Source of the DNA: Candidatus Rikenella faecigallinarum
GTDB lineage: Bacteria > Bacteroidota > Bacteroidia > Bacteroidales > Rikenellaceae
Direction: 5' to 3'
Assembly (NCBI GenBank): GCA_019113395.1
Contig: DXHL01000007.1
Coordinates: 1-60,404, forward strand
Length of the DNA stretch: 60,404 nt
This document shows positions 1 to 8,288 of the stretch, in pieces. Below the pieces are notes generated by a model that saw only the letters and a program-made list of their open reading frames with translations, was not told the DNA's origin and made no database searches. The position numbers and the translations under genes are program-made. Numbering within the stretch: the stretch's first letter is position 1; the number at the start of each line of letters is the position of its first letter.

Positions 1-146
1 TAAATTTTGTACTTTGGGGATTATACCGGATCGGTCTCCCTATACCTTGTTATGTTAATCTACTTTTCACTACCCATAATACCGATGCACCCACTGTCAA
101 GAGAGGATGCAAAACAGGTGGTAAACCGGTAGTCTATCCTCTAAAA
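1..146. other. non-coding margin, nothing recognised
   Basis: This stretch lies between the window edge and the terminator of the first sulfatase. I see no convincing reading frame, tRNA or repeat. A 7-bp inverted repeat (102-108 with 136-142) is within chance expectation. It may hold the far side of an intergenic region whose next gene is outside the window. Confidence 0.4.
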
Positions 147-185
147 ACGATGGGTGGAAACACGGTATGTGTTTCCACCCATCGT
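147..185 (-). terminator. hairpin terminator of the first sulfatase
   Basis: Perfect 17-bp arms at 147-163 and 169-185 enclose a 5-base loop. Read on the minus strand the stem is followed by a T-run (complement of 142-146). It lies 23 bases beyond the stop codon of the minus-strand sulfatase gene and fits an intrinsic terminator. Confidence 0.8.
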
Positions 186-208
186 CGTAAAAATCAATAA
201 GTATCTTC

Positions 209-1762
209 TTATTCCGACTGGTCGTCGTACTGCTCGCGTAACTGTTCCAACCGTTCGTGCAGCTTCGTCTGTACCTTGGCCATCTTCGGGTCGTCGTAAC
301 GGTTGTGCAGCTCCATCGGGTCGCGTTTCAGGTCATACAACTCCCACTGGTCAATATCGTGGCCGTAGAAGTGAATCAGTTTATACCGCTCGGTCCGAAT
401 CCCGTAATGACGACGCACACGGTGTTCCCCGGGGAACTCGTAGTAGTGATAATAGAGTGCATCGCGCCAACTCTTCGGTTTTTCACCCTTCAGCAACGGG
501 ACAAACGAAACACCCTGCATATCTTCGGGCACAGCCGCTCCGGCCAATGACAGGATAGTCGGAGCATAATCGATGTTCTGCACCAACTCATCCACCACCT
601 GCCCCCGTTTGGCCGATGTCCAACAGTCAGGCAGCCGCACCAGAAGCGGCGTGCGGAACGACTCTTCGTACATGAAACGTTTGTCGAACCAGCCATGTTC
701 ACCCATATAGAACCCTTGGTCCGAGGTGTAGACAATCACGGTATTTTCGAGCAGTCCTTCGCGTTCGAGGTACTCCATCAGGCGGCCGATGTTGTCATCC
801 AGCGACTTCACGCTCTTGAGGTAATCCCGCATGTAGCGTTGGTATTTCCATTCGGCAAGCTCCTTTCCCGAGAGGTTCTGAACCAGGAACGTATCAATCA
901 GCGGTTGATAGACCGCATCCCACTGCGCCCGCTGCTCAGGCGTCATCCGCGCCAGTTCGCCATGCACAATAGCTCCCTTGAGCGGCGTATTGATGGTGCT
1001 GTCCAGCATCTTCAGGTCATAGGCCAGGTCCATGTCCTTGTCGATGCTCATCTCCTGGTCAGCCGCGGCAGGACGCCCCGCATAATCATCCCAAAAAGTC
1101 TCGGGTGTCGGGAAGGTCTGGTCTTCATAAGCGTTCAGGTCGCACGTGTCGGACATCCAAATCCGATGCACCGCCTTGTGATGCAACAGCAGACAGAACG
1201 GCTTTGACTTGTCGCGATGCTCCAGGTAGTCTATCCCCTTGTCCGTAATCAGATTCGTCACGTAGCCGTGTTCGCGGTGCGTCCCCTCGGGCGTGATAAA
1301 GTCAGGATTGTAGTATGACCCCTGTCCCGGCAGAATCTCCCAATGGTCGAAACCGGTCGGAGTGCTCATCAGATGCCATTTCCCGATAATGGCCGTTTGG
1401 TACCCTGCCTTTTGCAGCAGTTTCGGGAAAGTCTGCTGCGCACCGTTGAACGGCGTACCGTCGTTACGCATAAATCCGTTCTTGTGGCTGTGCTTACCCG
1501 TCATCAGCACCGCACGGCTCGGCCCCGAGATGGAGTTGCTCACAAATCCGTTGTCAAAACGCACCCCTTCACTCGCCAAACGGTCGAGATTGGGAGTACG
1601 GTTATACCGACCGTCGTAACAGCTGATGGTCTGAAACGAGTGGTCGTCGGTCATGATGTAGATAATGTTCAGCGGTTTATCGCAGTCGGCGGCCGCTTTG
1701 TTTTTGGCTTGCGCTCCTATGGCCGAGAGCCCCATCGGAACCAGCAACAGAGATTTGTTCAT
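209..1762 (-). CDS. secreted Ser-type sulfatase (S1 family)
   Basis: 517-residue sulfatase of the alkaline-phosphatase fold that hydrolyses a sulfate ester, probably on a host or dietary glycan in the periplasm. A hydrophobic N-terminus (residues 1-20) looks like a signal peptide. Metal residues D39-D40 are in the first strand motif MTDDHS. The catalytic consensus is S79-G-P-S-R, so the formylglycine would come from serine and need an anaerobic maturase (anSME), which is not in the window. GKWH at 127-130 and SDQG...GEHGWFDKR at 347-362 supply other active-site residues. The motif FDHWEILPGQGSYYNPDF resembles N-acetylglucosamine-6-sulfatases of subfamily S1_11; that substrate is inference. 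The gene stands alone, with no SusC/SusD pair nearby, and ends at a strong hairpin. Confidence 0.9.
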   Translation of the reverse strand: MNKSLLLVPMGLSAIGAQAKNKAAADCDKPLNIIYIMTDDHSFQTISCYDGRYNRTPNLDRLASEGVRFDNGFVSNSISGPSRAVLMTGKHSHKNGFMRNDGTPFNGAQQTFPKLLQKAGYQTAIIGKWHLMSTPTGFDHWEILPGQGSYYNPDFITPEGTHREHGYVTNLITDKGIDYLEHRDKSKPFCLLLHHKAVHRIWMSDTCDLNAYEDQTFPTPETFWDDYAGRPAAADQEMSIDKDMDLAYDLKMLDSTINTPLKGAIVHGELARMTPEQRAQWDAVYQPLIDTFLVQNLSGKELAEWKYQRYMRDYLKSVKSLDDNIGRLMEYLEREGLLENTVIVYTSDQGFYMGEHGWFDKRFMYEESFRTPLLVRLPDCWTSAKRGQVVDELVQNIDYAPTILSLAGAAVPEDMQGVSFVPLLKGEKPKSWRDALYYHYYEFPGEHRVRRHYGIRTERYKLIHFYGHDIDQWELYDLKRDPMELHNRYDDPKMAKVQTKLHERLEQLREQYDDQSE

Positions 1763-1845
1763 CGGTACTGTAAAGTTGGGTTATGGTAAATAAATAGGTT
1801 TTCCCAAAAAAATGCTATGCAAGGTAGCAATTTGTGAAACAAATA

Positions 1846-1887
1846 ACAAGCCCGAAGCATATCTTGCTGGATATGCTTCGGGCTTGT
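1846..1887 (-). terminator. hairpin terminator of the HdeD-like gene
   Basis: Perfect 18-bp arms at 1846-1863 and 1870-1887 around a 6-base loop, beyond the stop of the minus-strand membrane-protein gene. Read on the minus strand it is followed by a T-rich stretch. Confidence 0.8.
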
Positions 1888-1917
1888 CGTGACTTTGGAG
1901 AACGCAGGGATTTGTGC

Positions 1918-2505
1918 CTACATTTTATCGGCTTCCTCAGCGTTCTGAATCTCCTTATTTTGTTCGGCTGCTTCAATCGGCCCCCTCAGGCTGAAGTAGG
2001 CGAAGACCTCCATCACCCCGTAGGCCAAAATCCAGGCTCCGACAAAGGCCATAAACCAGGTCGCAGTGTAAATCGGCTGGACAAAAGCGAAGAAGCCTGC
2101 AATAATCAACAGGATGGGGAAGAAAAAGTAGATGGCGGCCACCTTGATTCCCTCTTTTTTGATTTTGTACATCGAAACGAGTTGATAGATGCCGAGGAAA
2201 ATAAGCAGCACCCCAAAGAGAATCATAAAGAGGCTGGACCACAGGTCAGGGCTGAGCAGAAGGAGGACTCCCCATATCACGGCAATGGGTGATGCAACGG
2301 GAAGGTATTTCCATCGGTCTGCCACTCCCTTGGTTCGAACCAAGAATGCTAAAAATTGAATTACACCAAGCAAGATAGAAACAATACCCACTATCCGTAC
2401 TATGTAGGGGAGCAATTGAGCAGGGCGAACAATTAAAATAACACCAACAACAATTGCACTAATTCCCCACATCAGGGCGTTGTAGGATTTGAAGTGTTTT
2501 TCCAT
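1918..2505 (-). CDS. HdeD/DUF308-like membrane protein
   Basis: About 195 residues, with roughly six hydrophobic segments separated by short loops, and Lys/Arg-rich termini. The repeated small-residue helices starting near GISAIVVGVILIV match the HdeD/DUF308 family of inner-membrane proteins, whose role is poorly known (acid resistance in E. coli). I place the start at 2505 (MEKHFKSYN) rather than the longer 2610 frame: the upstream part reads through the typA terminator hairpin and a promoter-like -7 box at 2545-2552. The C-terminus is charged and cytoplasmic-looking. The gene follows typA on the same strand but has its own promoter and terminator. Specific function unknown. Confidence 0.75.
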   Translation of the reverse strand: MEKHFKSYNALMWGISAIVVGVILIVRPAQLLPYIVRIVGIVSILLGVIQFLAFLVRTKGVADRWKYLPVASPIAVIWGVLLLLSPDLWSSLFMILFGVLLIFLGIYQLVSMYKIKKEGIKVAAIYFFFPILLIIAGFFAFVQPIYTATWFMAFVGAWILAYGVMEVFAYFSLRGPIEAAEQNKEIQNAEEADKM

Positions 2506-2544
2506 GAGCGGAGCGAGTTTTAAGGTAATACAACAATCACTGCC

Positions 2545-2552
2545 CAAAGATA
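2545..2552 (-). promoter_or_regulatory. -7 box TATCTTTG for the HdeD-like gene
   Basis: The complement of 2545-2552 reads TATCTTTG, an exact Bacteroidota -7 element (TAnnTTTG), 40 bases upstream of the chosen start. No clear -33 TTTG is seen because the typA terminator occupies that place. Confidence 0.55.
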
Positions 2553-2561
2553 CAACAAAAA

Positions 2562-2595
2562 GTGCGCCACAGTATCCCGAGATACTGTGGCGCAC
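2562..2595 (-). terminator. hairpin terminator of typA
   Basis: Perfect 15-bp arms at 2562-2576 and 2581-2595 with a CCGA loop. On the minus strand the stem is followed by a T-run (complement of 2557-2561). It lies 50 bases beyond the typA stop codon. Confidence 0.8.
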
Positions 2596-2644
2596 ACAAG
2601 ATTTTCTCATCCTGCCGCTACACGTGCGGCAAACAATAGCCGTA

Positions 2645-4444
2645 CTATGCTTTTCCGGCCCGTTTGCGGTCGGTTTCGCTCAGCAGAATCTTACGCATAC
2701 GAATCGAGGTGGGCGTAATTTCCGCATACTCATCCTCCTGAATGTACTCCAGGGTCTCTTCGAGCGAGAAAATCACGGGAGGCGATACGGTCGATTTTTC
2801 GTCCGACCCCGATGCCCGCATATTGGTCAGTTTCTTCGACTTGCAGACGTTCACGCAGATATCCTCGGCCCGCGTGCTTTCGCCAATGACCTGTCCGGCA
2901 TAGACCTCGTCACCGGGCGAGATAAAGAAACGTCCGCGGTCCTGCAGTTTGCTGATGGCATAGGCAAAGGCCGTTCCGCTTTCGGCAGCAATCAGCGACC
3001 CGTTCGAACGCCCCTCGATTTCACCGCGATAGGGTTCAAAGCCTTTGAAACGGTGTGCTACGACCGCTTCCCCGGCCGTAGCGGTCAGCAGATTGCTCCG
3101 CAAACCGATAATCCCGCGTGCCGGAATGTCAAAGTCCAGGTGGGCACGGTCGCCACGGTGGTCAATGTGCAGCAGCACCCCTTTGCGCCGTGTCGCCATT
3201 TCAATCGCCTTGCCCGCCTTCTCTTCGGGCAGGTCTACCGTCAGGTGTTCAATCGGTTCGCAACGCTGACCGTTAATCACCTTGTCCACCACTTTGGGCT
3301 GCCCTACCTGCAATTCGTACCCTTCGCGGCGCATGGTCTCAATCAGCACGCTGATGTGCAGCACCCCGCGCCCGAAGACACGGAACGAGTCGGCCGTCGC
3401 CCCGGGCTTCACCTTCAGGGCGAGGTTCTTTTCCAACTCACGGTCCAGCCGCTCCTTAATATGGCGCGAAGTGACGTATTTCCCCTCTTTACCGAAGAAG
3501 GGCGAGTCGTTGATGGTAAAGAGCATACTCATGGTCGGCTCGTCGATGGCAATCGGCGTAAGTTGTTCGGGATTGTCGTAGTCGGCAATCGTGTCCCCGA
3601 TTTCAAAGCCGTCAATCCCCACCACGGCACAAATATCCCCGCACTGCACCTCTTCGACCTTCTGCTTGCCGAGCCCTTCGAAGGTCATCAGTTCGCGGAT
3701 TTTCGACTTTTCGACCGTACCGTCACGCTTCATGAGCGATACATTCTGCCCTGCTTTGAGCGTACCGCGGCTCAGACGTCCCACGGCAATACGCCCGACG
3801 TAAGGAGAGTATTCCAGCGAGGTCACCAGCAACTGGGGCGTTCCCTCCACTACCTTGGCCGTGGGAATCTCCTCCACGATGCAGTCCAGCAGCGGAATAA
3901 TGTCGTTTGTCGGGGTCTTCCAGTCGGTGGACATCCACCCGTTCTTGGCACTCCCGTAGATGGTTTTGAAGTCGAGCTGCTCCTCGGTGGCATCGAGGCT
4001 GAACATCAGGTCGAAGACCTGTTCATTGACCTCTTCGGGACGGCAGTTCTGCTTATCCACCTTGTTAATCACCACAATGGGTTTCAGCCCCATTTGCAGT
4101 GCCTTTTGGAGCACGAAACGGGTCTGCGGCATGGTTCCTTCGAACGCATCCACCAGCAGCAGCACCCCGTCCGCCATATTCAGCACCCGTTCCACCTCAC
4201 CGCCAAAGTCGGCGTGACCCGGCGTGTCGATGATGTTGATTTTATAGTCCTTATAGTGAACCGAAACGTTTTTGGCAAGAATCGTAATCCCGCGTTCACG
4301 CTCCAGGTCGTTGTTATCCAAAATCAGGGTTTCGGACTTCTCCTGGTCGCGCACCAGTTTCGCCTGAAGAATCATTTTGTCTACCAGGGTCGTTTTCCCG
4401 TGGTCTACGTGCGCAATAATTGCAATGTTCTTAATTTTCTGCAT
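2645..4444 (-). CDS. typA: ribosome-associated GTPase TypA/BipA
   Basis: 599-residue translational GTPase that acts on the 30S/70S ribosome in subunit assembly and stress adaptation. G-domain motifs are complete: AHVDHGKTT at 11-19, switch I ERERGIT at 48-54, DTPGHADFGG at 73-82 and NKVD at 127-130. EF-G-like domains follow, and the TypA-specific C-terminal domain holds ARGIIGLRSNLLTAT. Length is normal. It is divergent from the PerR-like gene; the 188-base gap carries promoters in both directions and an AT-rich palindrome. It is monocistronic by its own terminator. Confidence 0.97.
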   Translation of the reverse strand: MQKIKNIAIIAHVDHGKTTLVDKMILQAKLVRDQEKSETLILDNNDLERERGITILAKNVSVHYKDYKINIIDTPGHADFGGEVERVLNMADGVLLLVDAFEGTMPQTRFVLQKALQMGLKPIVVINKVDKQNCRPEEVNEQVFDLMFSLDATEEQLDFKTIYGSAKNGWMSTDWKTPTNDIIPLLDCIVEEIPTAKVVEGTPQLLVTSLEYSPYVGRIAVGRLSRGTLKAGQNVSLMKRDGTVEKSKIRELMTFEGLGKQKVEEVQCGDICAVVGIDGFEIGDTIADYDNPEQLTPIAIDEPTMSMLFTINDSPFFGKEGKYVTSRHIKERLDRELEKNLALKVKPGATADSFRVFGRGVLHISVLIETMRREGYELQVGQPKVVDKVINGQRCEPIEHLTVDLPEEKAGKAIEMATRRKGVLLHIDHRGDRAHLDFDIPARGIIGLRSNLLTATAGEAVVAHRFKGFEPYRGEIEGRSNGSLIAAESGTAFAYAISKLQDRGRFFISPGDEVYAGQVIGESTRAEDICVNVCKSKKLTNMRASGSDEKSTVSPPVIFSLEETLEYIQEDEYAEITPTSIRMRKILLSETDRKRAGKA

Positions 4445-4499
4445 CTTATATCCTGTCTTAGCGCTTATTCCAACGGCTTTGGGGCCGTTCCGCGCGCCA

Positions 4500-4507
4500 C
4501 AAAAGTA
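4500..4507 (-). promoter_or_regulatory. -7 box TACTTTTG for typA
   Basis: The complement of 4500-4507 is TACTTTTG, matching TAnnTTTG. A weaker -33-like GTTG (complement of 4528-4531) lies 20 bases further upstream. The leader between it and the typA start contains a 6-bp hairpin at 4472-4489. Confidence 0.6.
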
Positions 4508-4571
4508 GATTTTTTAGCCCAGATTATCAACTCTGTTGCCTCGACTGAGCAACCTGGATAAAAATTTTTAC

Positions 4572-4593
4572 TTTAGAATTTTTATAATCTAAA
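4572..4593. promoter_or_regulatory. possible PerR/Fur-type operator
   Basis: AT-rich imperfect palindrome with outer arms TTTAGA and TCTAAA (4572-4577, 4588-4593) spaced by 10 bases. It sits just upstream of the -7 box of the Fur-family gene, overlapping where its -33 element should be. The composition resembles Per boxes but the match is not exact, so autoregulation is inference. Confidence 0.4.
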
Positions 4594-4602
4594 AAACTCT
4601 AT

Positions 4603-4610
4603 TATCTTTG
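4603..4610 (+). promoter_or_regulatory. -7 box TATCTTTG for the PerR-like gene
   Basis: Exact TAnnTTTG element 22 bases upstream of the start codon of the Fur-family gene. The probable start of transcription would leave a short leader of about 15 bases. Confidence 0.65.
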
Positions 4611-4632
4611 TATCGAAAAAGAACCACAACCG

Positions 4633-5070
4633 ATGTATAAAACGAGCGAAGAGATACGTACACTACTGAACGAACGAGGCGTAAAGGTCACCCCCCAACG
4701 CATGGCCGTATATGCTGCCCTGCAGACGCTGGGACACGCCAGCGCCGAACAGATTACCAAAGCGGTGCACGACACCTTTCCCACCGTGACGGTAGGCACC
4801 ATATACAATGTACTGGAATGTTTCTCCTCGCACGGGATTATCTCCCGTCTCAATACAAGCGACAACAAGATGTACTTTGACATCAATGTCCACGACCATC
4901 ACCACCTGTTGTGTGAAGATACGGGTGAGATTCGCGACTTTGGCGACCAAGAGTTGAGCGACCTGGTACGGGCCTACTATGCCACGCACAAGAAGCCGAT
5001 GGGAGAGAACTTCGAAGTCAAGGACATTCGCATCCAAATTATTGGAAATTACACGAACAAAATTCAATAA
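4633..5070 (+). CDS. Fur-family peroxide regulator, PerR-like
   Basis: 145-residue winged-helix repressor. The N-terminal DNA-binding domain (about 1-78) contains TPQRMAVYAAL and VGTIYNVLECF. The regulatory metal residues of PerR appear conserved: H35, D83, the His cluster 87-91 and D102, aspartate rather than the glutamate typical of Fur at the last place. The structural zinc CxxC pairs of B. subtilis PerR are absent; only C63 and C94 are present. It lies 20 bases upstream of rubrerythrin, a standard PerR target, which supports peroxide sensing. An AT-rich palindrome overlaps its promoter and could be its own operator. Family certain, sensing role inferred. Confidence 0.9.
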   Translation: MYKTSEEIRTLLNERGVKVTPQRMAVYAALQTLGHASAEQITKAVHDTFPTVTVGTIYNVLECFSSHGIISRLNTSDNKMYFDINVHDHHHLLCEDTGEIRDFGDQELSDLVRAYYATHKKPMGENFEVKDIRIQIIGNYTNKIQ

Positions 5071-5090
5071 CCACTTAACATTACAACCCA

Positions 5091-5666
5091 ATGAAAAGCG
5101 TTAAAGGAACCAAAACCGAACAGAACCTGCTGAAATCATTTGCCGGCGAGTCGCAGGCACGCAGCCGCTACACGTTTTTTGCGAGTGTAGCGAAAAAGGA
5201 AGGCTTTGAACAGATTGCAGGCGTGTTCATGGAGACTGCCGAACAGGAAAAAGAGCATGCCAAACGTTTCTTCAAATTCTTGGAAGGCGGCATGGTAGAG
5301 ATTACGGCATCGTATCCGGCCGGAGTTATCGGCACCACCGAGCAGAACCTCGAAGCGGCTGCTGCCGGCGAAAACGAAGAGTGGGTAGAGCTCTATCCCG
5401 AATTTGCCGATGTGGCTGATGCAGAAGGTTTCCCGGCGATTGCCAAGGTATTCCGCGAAATTGCCAAAGTTGAAGCCGAACACGAAAAACGCTACCGCAC
5501 CCTGCTGGCTCGCGTAAAAGAGGGCGGCGTCTTCAAACGTGACGAAGAAATCGTATGGCAATGCCGCAACTGTGGTTACGTACACACCGGCAAGGAAGCT
5601 CCTCAGGCCTGCCCGGCATGTGCTCATCCGCAAGCCTACTTCGAACCCATGAAGACCAACTACTAA
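5091..5666 (+). CDS. rbr: rubrerythrin
   Basis: 191-residue non-haem peroxidase that reduces hydrogen peroxide in the cytoplasm of anaerobes. The N-terminal four-helix di-iron domain has E20 in FAGESQARSRY and E53-K-E-H56. The C-terminal rubredoxin domain carries C158-x2-C161 and C174-x2-C177 for the Fe(SCys)4 centre. Length is standard. It is co-directional with the PerR-like gene 20 bases upstream and is followed by a strong hairpin, so the two form a compact peroxide-response operon. Confidence 0.97.
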   Translation: MKSVKGTKTEQNLLKSFAGESQARSRYTFFASVAKKEGFEQIAGVFMETAEQEKEHAKRFFKFLEGGMVEITASYPAGVIGTTEQNLEAAAAGENEEWVELYPEFADVADAEGFPAIAKVFREIAKVEAEHEKRYRTLLARVKEGGVFKRDEEIVWQCRNCGYVHTGKEAPQACPACAHPQAYFEPMKTNY

Positions 5667-5691
5667 TCCACTGATTATCAATCTGGTTAAC

Positions 5692-5727
5692 AAGTACTGT
5701 ACCCCGTCCGTGCGGGGTACAGTACTT
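5692..5727 (+). terminator. hairpin after rubrerythrin
   Basis: Perfect 15-bp arms at 5692-5706 and 5713-5727 with a 6-base loop, 25 bases after the rubrerythrin stop. No long T-run follows on the plus strand, so termination efficiency is uncertain. Confidence 0.65.
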
Positions 5728-5788
5728 CGTCGTTTCAAGAGCAAACAAACACCACAACAACAAACAAACTACACAAACACAAAACATT

Positions 5789-7171
5789 ATGAAACTCGTA
5801 CCCAAAATTCTTATCGGGGTCGGCGCCGTGGTAGTCATCGGAGGCATTGCCTACCATCTCTCGAACAGCGCCCCCTCGACAGACCTGACCCGCGACCAGC
5901 AGGCGTTGGCCATCTTCGAAGACGGGCAGTGTCTGATGTGCCACAGCGAAAATCCCGACATGCCTTTTTACGCATCGTTTCCTGTGGCCAAAGGCCTGAT
6001 TCAGGAGGATATTGCCATCGGGTACAAGCACACCGACCTGACCGGTTTGTATGATGCCCTCAAAAACGGCAAACCGGTCGATGAGGTCACTCTGGCCAAA
6101 GTAGAACGCGTCGTAGAAAAGGGGACGATGCCGATGGCCCGTTTTTCAATGATGCACTGGGGTTCGGCCATCACCGCCAAAAAGGCTCGGATGCTGAAAG
6201 CCTGGATTGCCGAACACCGTGCGGCCAATTATGCGGCTGCCAATGTGCATGCGGCATTTGCCTTCGAGCCGGTGCAACCGATTATGGATTCGCTGCCCGT
6301 CAATCCGGCCAAGGTAGCGCTGGGGAAAAAGCTCTACCACGACACGCGTTTTTCGGCTGACAACAGCATTTCGTGTGCCTCATGCCATGAATTGAGCACC
6401 GGTGGTGTGGATAACAAGCAGTATTCGGATGGTGTAGGCGGACAGAAAGGGGGCGTCAATGCTCCGACCGTTTACAATGCGGCTCTGAACTTCGTACAGT
6501 TCTGGGACGGCCGTGCCGGTACGCTGGCTGAACAGGCCGGTGGCCCGCCTATGAACCCGGTCGAAATGGCCTGCACCTCGTGGGACGAAATTATCGTGAA
6601 ACTGAAAGAGGACAAGGAGCTGACGGCAGAGTTTCTGGCCGTGTATCCCGACGGATATTCGGGCGACAACCTGACGGATGCCATTGCCGAGTTTGAAAAA
6701 ACGCTGCTGACTCCCAATTCGCGTTTCGACCGCTATCTGAAAGGCGATTCGACCGCCATGACCCCGACCGAAATCGAGGGCTACACGCTCTTCAAGGCCA
6801 ACGATTGCGCTACGTGCCACGTAGGGGCTAACCTGGGCGGTCAATCGTATGAGTTGATGGGGCTCAAGGCCGATTACTTTGCTGACCGCGGGCTGGAACT
6901 GACCGTGGAAGACAACGGCCGCTACAAAGAGACACAACTCGAACGCGACCGTCACCGCTTCAAAACGCCGGGACTGCGCAACGTGGCGCTGACGGCACCC
7001 TATCTGCACGACGGTACGGCTAAGACATTGGAAGAGGCTGTGGATGCCATGGCCGTTTATCAGGTAGGAGCGCCGCTTTCGACGGCTGACCGCGATAAGA
7101 TTGTGGCTTTCCTGAAGACCCTGACGGGTGAGTATCAGGGGCAGCCGCTGGATGCGATGAAAAAGATATAG
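5789..7171 (+). CDS. three-haem cytochrome c peroxidase
   Basis: 460 residues. One N-terminal membrane anchor (residues 6-22) places the protein in the periplasm. The first about 145 residues form a separate haem domain with C48-L-M-C51-H52, of the Haem_bd type seen in Bacteroidota. The classic di-haem CcpA/MauG-like peroxidase part follows, with C196-A-S-C199-H200 and C340-A-T-C343-H344. The C-terminus ends in the usual FKTPGLRNVALTAPYLHDGT block. It would reduce hydrogen peroxide using electrons from a membrane donor; the extra haem may replace a separate cytochrome donor. It lies downstream of the rubrerythrin terminator, and no TAnnTTTG box is visible in the gap. The function fits the preceding peroxide genes. 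Confidence 0.93.
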   Translation: MKLVPKILIGVGAVVVIGGIAYHLSNSAPSTDLTRDQQALAIFEDGQCLMCHSENPDMPFYASFPVAKGLIQEDIAIGYKHTDLTGLYDALKNGKPVDEVTLAKVERVVEKGTMPMARFSMMHWGSAITAKKARMLKAWIAEHRAANYAAANVHAAFAFEPVQPIMDSLPVNPAKVALGKKLYHDTRFSADNSISCASCHELSTGGVDNKQYSDGVGGQKGGVNAPTVYNAALNFVQFWDGRAGTLAEQAGGPPMNPVEMACTSWDEIIVKLKEDKELTAEFLAVYPDGYSGDNLTDAIAEFEKTLLTPNSRFDRYLKGDSTAMTPTEIEGYTLFKANDCATCHVGANLGGQSYELMGLKADYFADRGLELTVEDNGRYKETQLERDRHRFKTPGLRNVALTAPYLHDGTAKTLEEAVDAMAVYQVGAPLSTADRDKIVAFLKTLTGEYQGQPLDAMKKI

Positions 7172-7200
7172 CACTCCACGCACATACGAATGTGTACACT

Positions 7201-7237
7201 ATCCCGACCGAACATCCCCGTTCGGTCGGGATTTTTT
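7201..7237 (+). terminator. intrinsic terminator of the cytochrome c peroxidase gene
   Basis: Perfect 13-bp arms at 7201-7213 and 7220-7232, 6-base loop, followed directly by a T-run. It lies 30 bases after the stop codon. Confidence 0.9.
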
Positions 7238-7321
7238 GTACCCTGCTATCCGCGTTCCGGGCAGCATCCCGAAAATCCGCACAAAATTTGCGACCTTTGT
7301 CGATAAACGCAGCAAAAGACC

Positions 7322-8218
7322 ATGAACGAAATAAGACGAGTAGCCCTGATAGGCGTCGGAGCGGTCGGCACGGTGCTGGCCGTTCGGTTGCAGGCGTGTT
7401 TGGGCAAGGGTTTCAGCCTAATTGCCGACCCGAAGCGGCAAGAGCGATTGTGTCGTGACGGGATTCTGTTTAACGGCGTTCGTTACGACTTCCCCTTTGC
7501 CGAGGAGGGGACGGCGCAGGAGTTGATTTTGATTGCGACCAAAGCGACTGCTCTCCCCGAGGTGATGGAACGCATAGCCCCCTATATTGGAGAGAGTACA
7601 CTGATACTGTCGCTGCTGAACGGCATCGACAGCGAAGAGCGGCTTGCATCACGTTTCGGTGCCGAGCATCTGTTGTACTCCTACTTTCTGGGGCATCCGA
7701 GCATGCGCGACGGGAACCGCGTCGCGCATGACGGCACCTACCGCATCTACTTTGGCGAAGCGGAGAATCGGGCGGTGTCGGAGCGCGTCGAACGCGTCCG
7801 ACACCTCTTTGACCGCGCCCGTATCCCTTACGAGATACCGCAGGATATGCGTGCCGCCCTGTGGCAGAAATTCATCATCAACATCGGCTGCAACCAAACC
7901 ACTGCCCTGCTCCGCCGTCCGTACGGCCATCTGCAAGAAAATGCCGAAGCGCTGCGGTTGGCCCGTCTGATGATGGACGAAGCGGCCGAAGTGGCACGGC
8001 GCATCGGCCTCTCCAACCCGCAGGAGATGGTCGAAGAGGCGGTGCGCGTCATCCGCTCGATGAATCCCGAGGGAAAAAGTTCGATGCAACAGGATGTTGA
8101 GGCAGGACGAGAAACCGAAATCGAGATTTTTGCCGGTACGCTCTGTCGGCTGGCCGATTCCATGGGGTATGACGTGCCGTGGAATCGTGCTGCGTACCAG
8201 ATAATATCGGCTTTGTAA
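7322..8218 (+). CDS. panE: 2-dehydropantoate 2-reductase
   Basis: 298-residue ketopantoate reductase that makes pantoate for coenzyme A using NADPH. The Rossmann motif G11-V-G13-A-V-G16 is at the N-terminus. The substrate-binding lysine lies in IATKATALPE (K74) and the catalytic lysine in W181-Q-K183-FIINIGCN. The C-terminal helical domain is complete. Codons 127-137 are covered by a perfect 11-bp inverted repeat (7702-7712, 7720-7730). It stands alone between a terminator and the promoter of the next gene. ApbA/PanE-family members can act on other 2-oxo acids, so the pathway assignment is by family. Confidence 0.9.
   Translation: MNEIRRVALIGVGAVGTVLAVRLQACLGKGFSLIADPKRQERLCRDGILFNGVRYDFPFAEEGTAQELILIATKATALPEVMERIAPYIGESTLILSLLNGIDSEERLASRFGAEHLLYSYFLGHPSMRDGNRVAHDGTYRIYFGEAENRAVSERVERVRHLFDRARIPYEIPQDMRAALWQKFIINIGCNQTTALLRRPYGHLQENAEALRLARLMMDEAAEVARRIGLSNPQEMVEEAVRVIRSMNPEGKSSMQQDVEAGRETEIEIFAGTLCRLADSMGYDVPWNRAAYQIISAL
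7702..7730. repeat. inverted repeat inside panE
   Basis: Perfect 11-bp arms at 7702-7712 and 7720-7730 separated by 7 bases, within coding sequence. By a simple 4^-11 estimate, about 0.1 such event is expected by chance in a window of this size. Confidence 0.6.
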
Positions 8219-8252
8219 GGAGAGTGGGCTGAAATGTACGCGCCTTTTTGCC

Positions 8253-8260
8253 TATCTTTG
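8253..8260 (+). promoter_or_regulatory. -7 box TATCTTTG for the acetyltransferase gene
   Basis: Exact TAnnTTTG element 28 bases upstream of the start codon at 8289. No TTTG is seen at the correct distance upstream. Confidence 0.55.
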
Positions 8261-8288
8261 ACCAAACGCTAACCCACAACACTTTTGT

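Noticed and set aside
102-142. 7-bp inverted repeat in the left margin
   Set aside because: Arms of this length with a 27-base spacer are common by chance.
2489-4561. A 690-codon open frame on the plus strand opposite typA
   Set aside because: It is the antisense shadow of a fully conserved GTPase; the amino acid pattern is rich in Arg, His and Pro with no recognisable domain.
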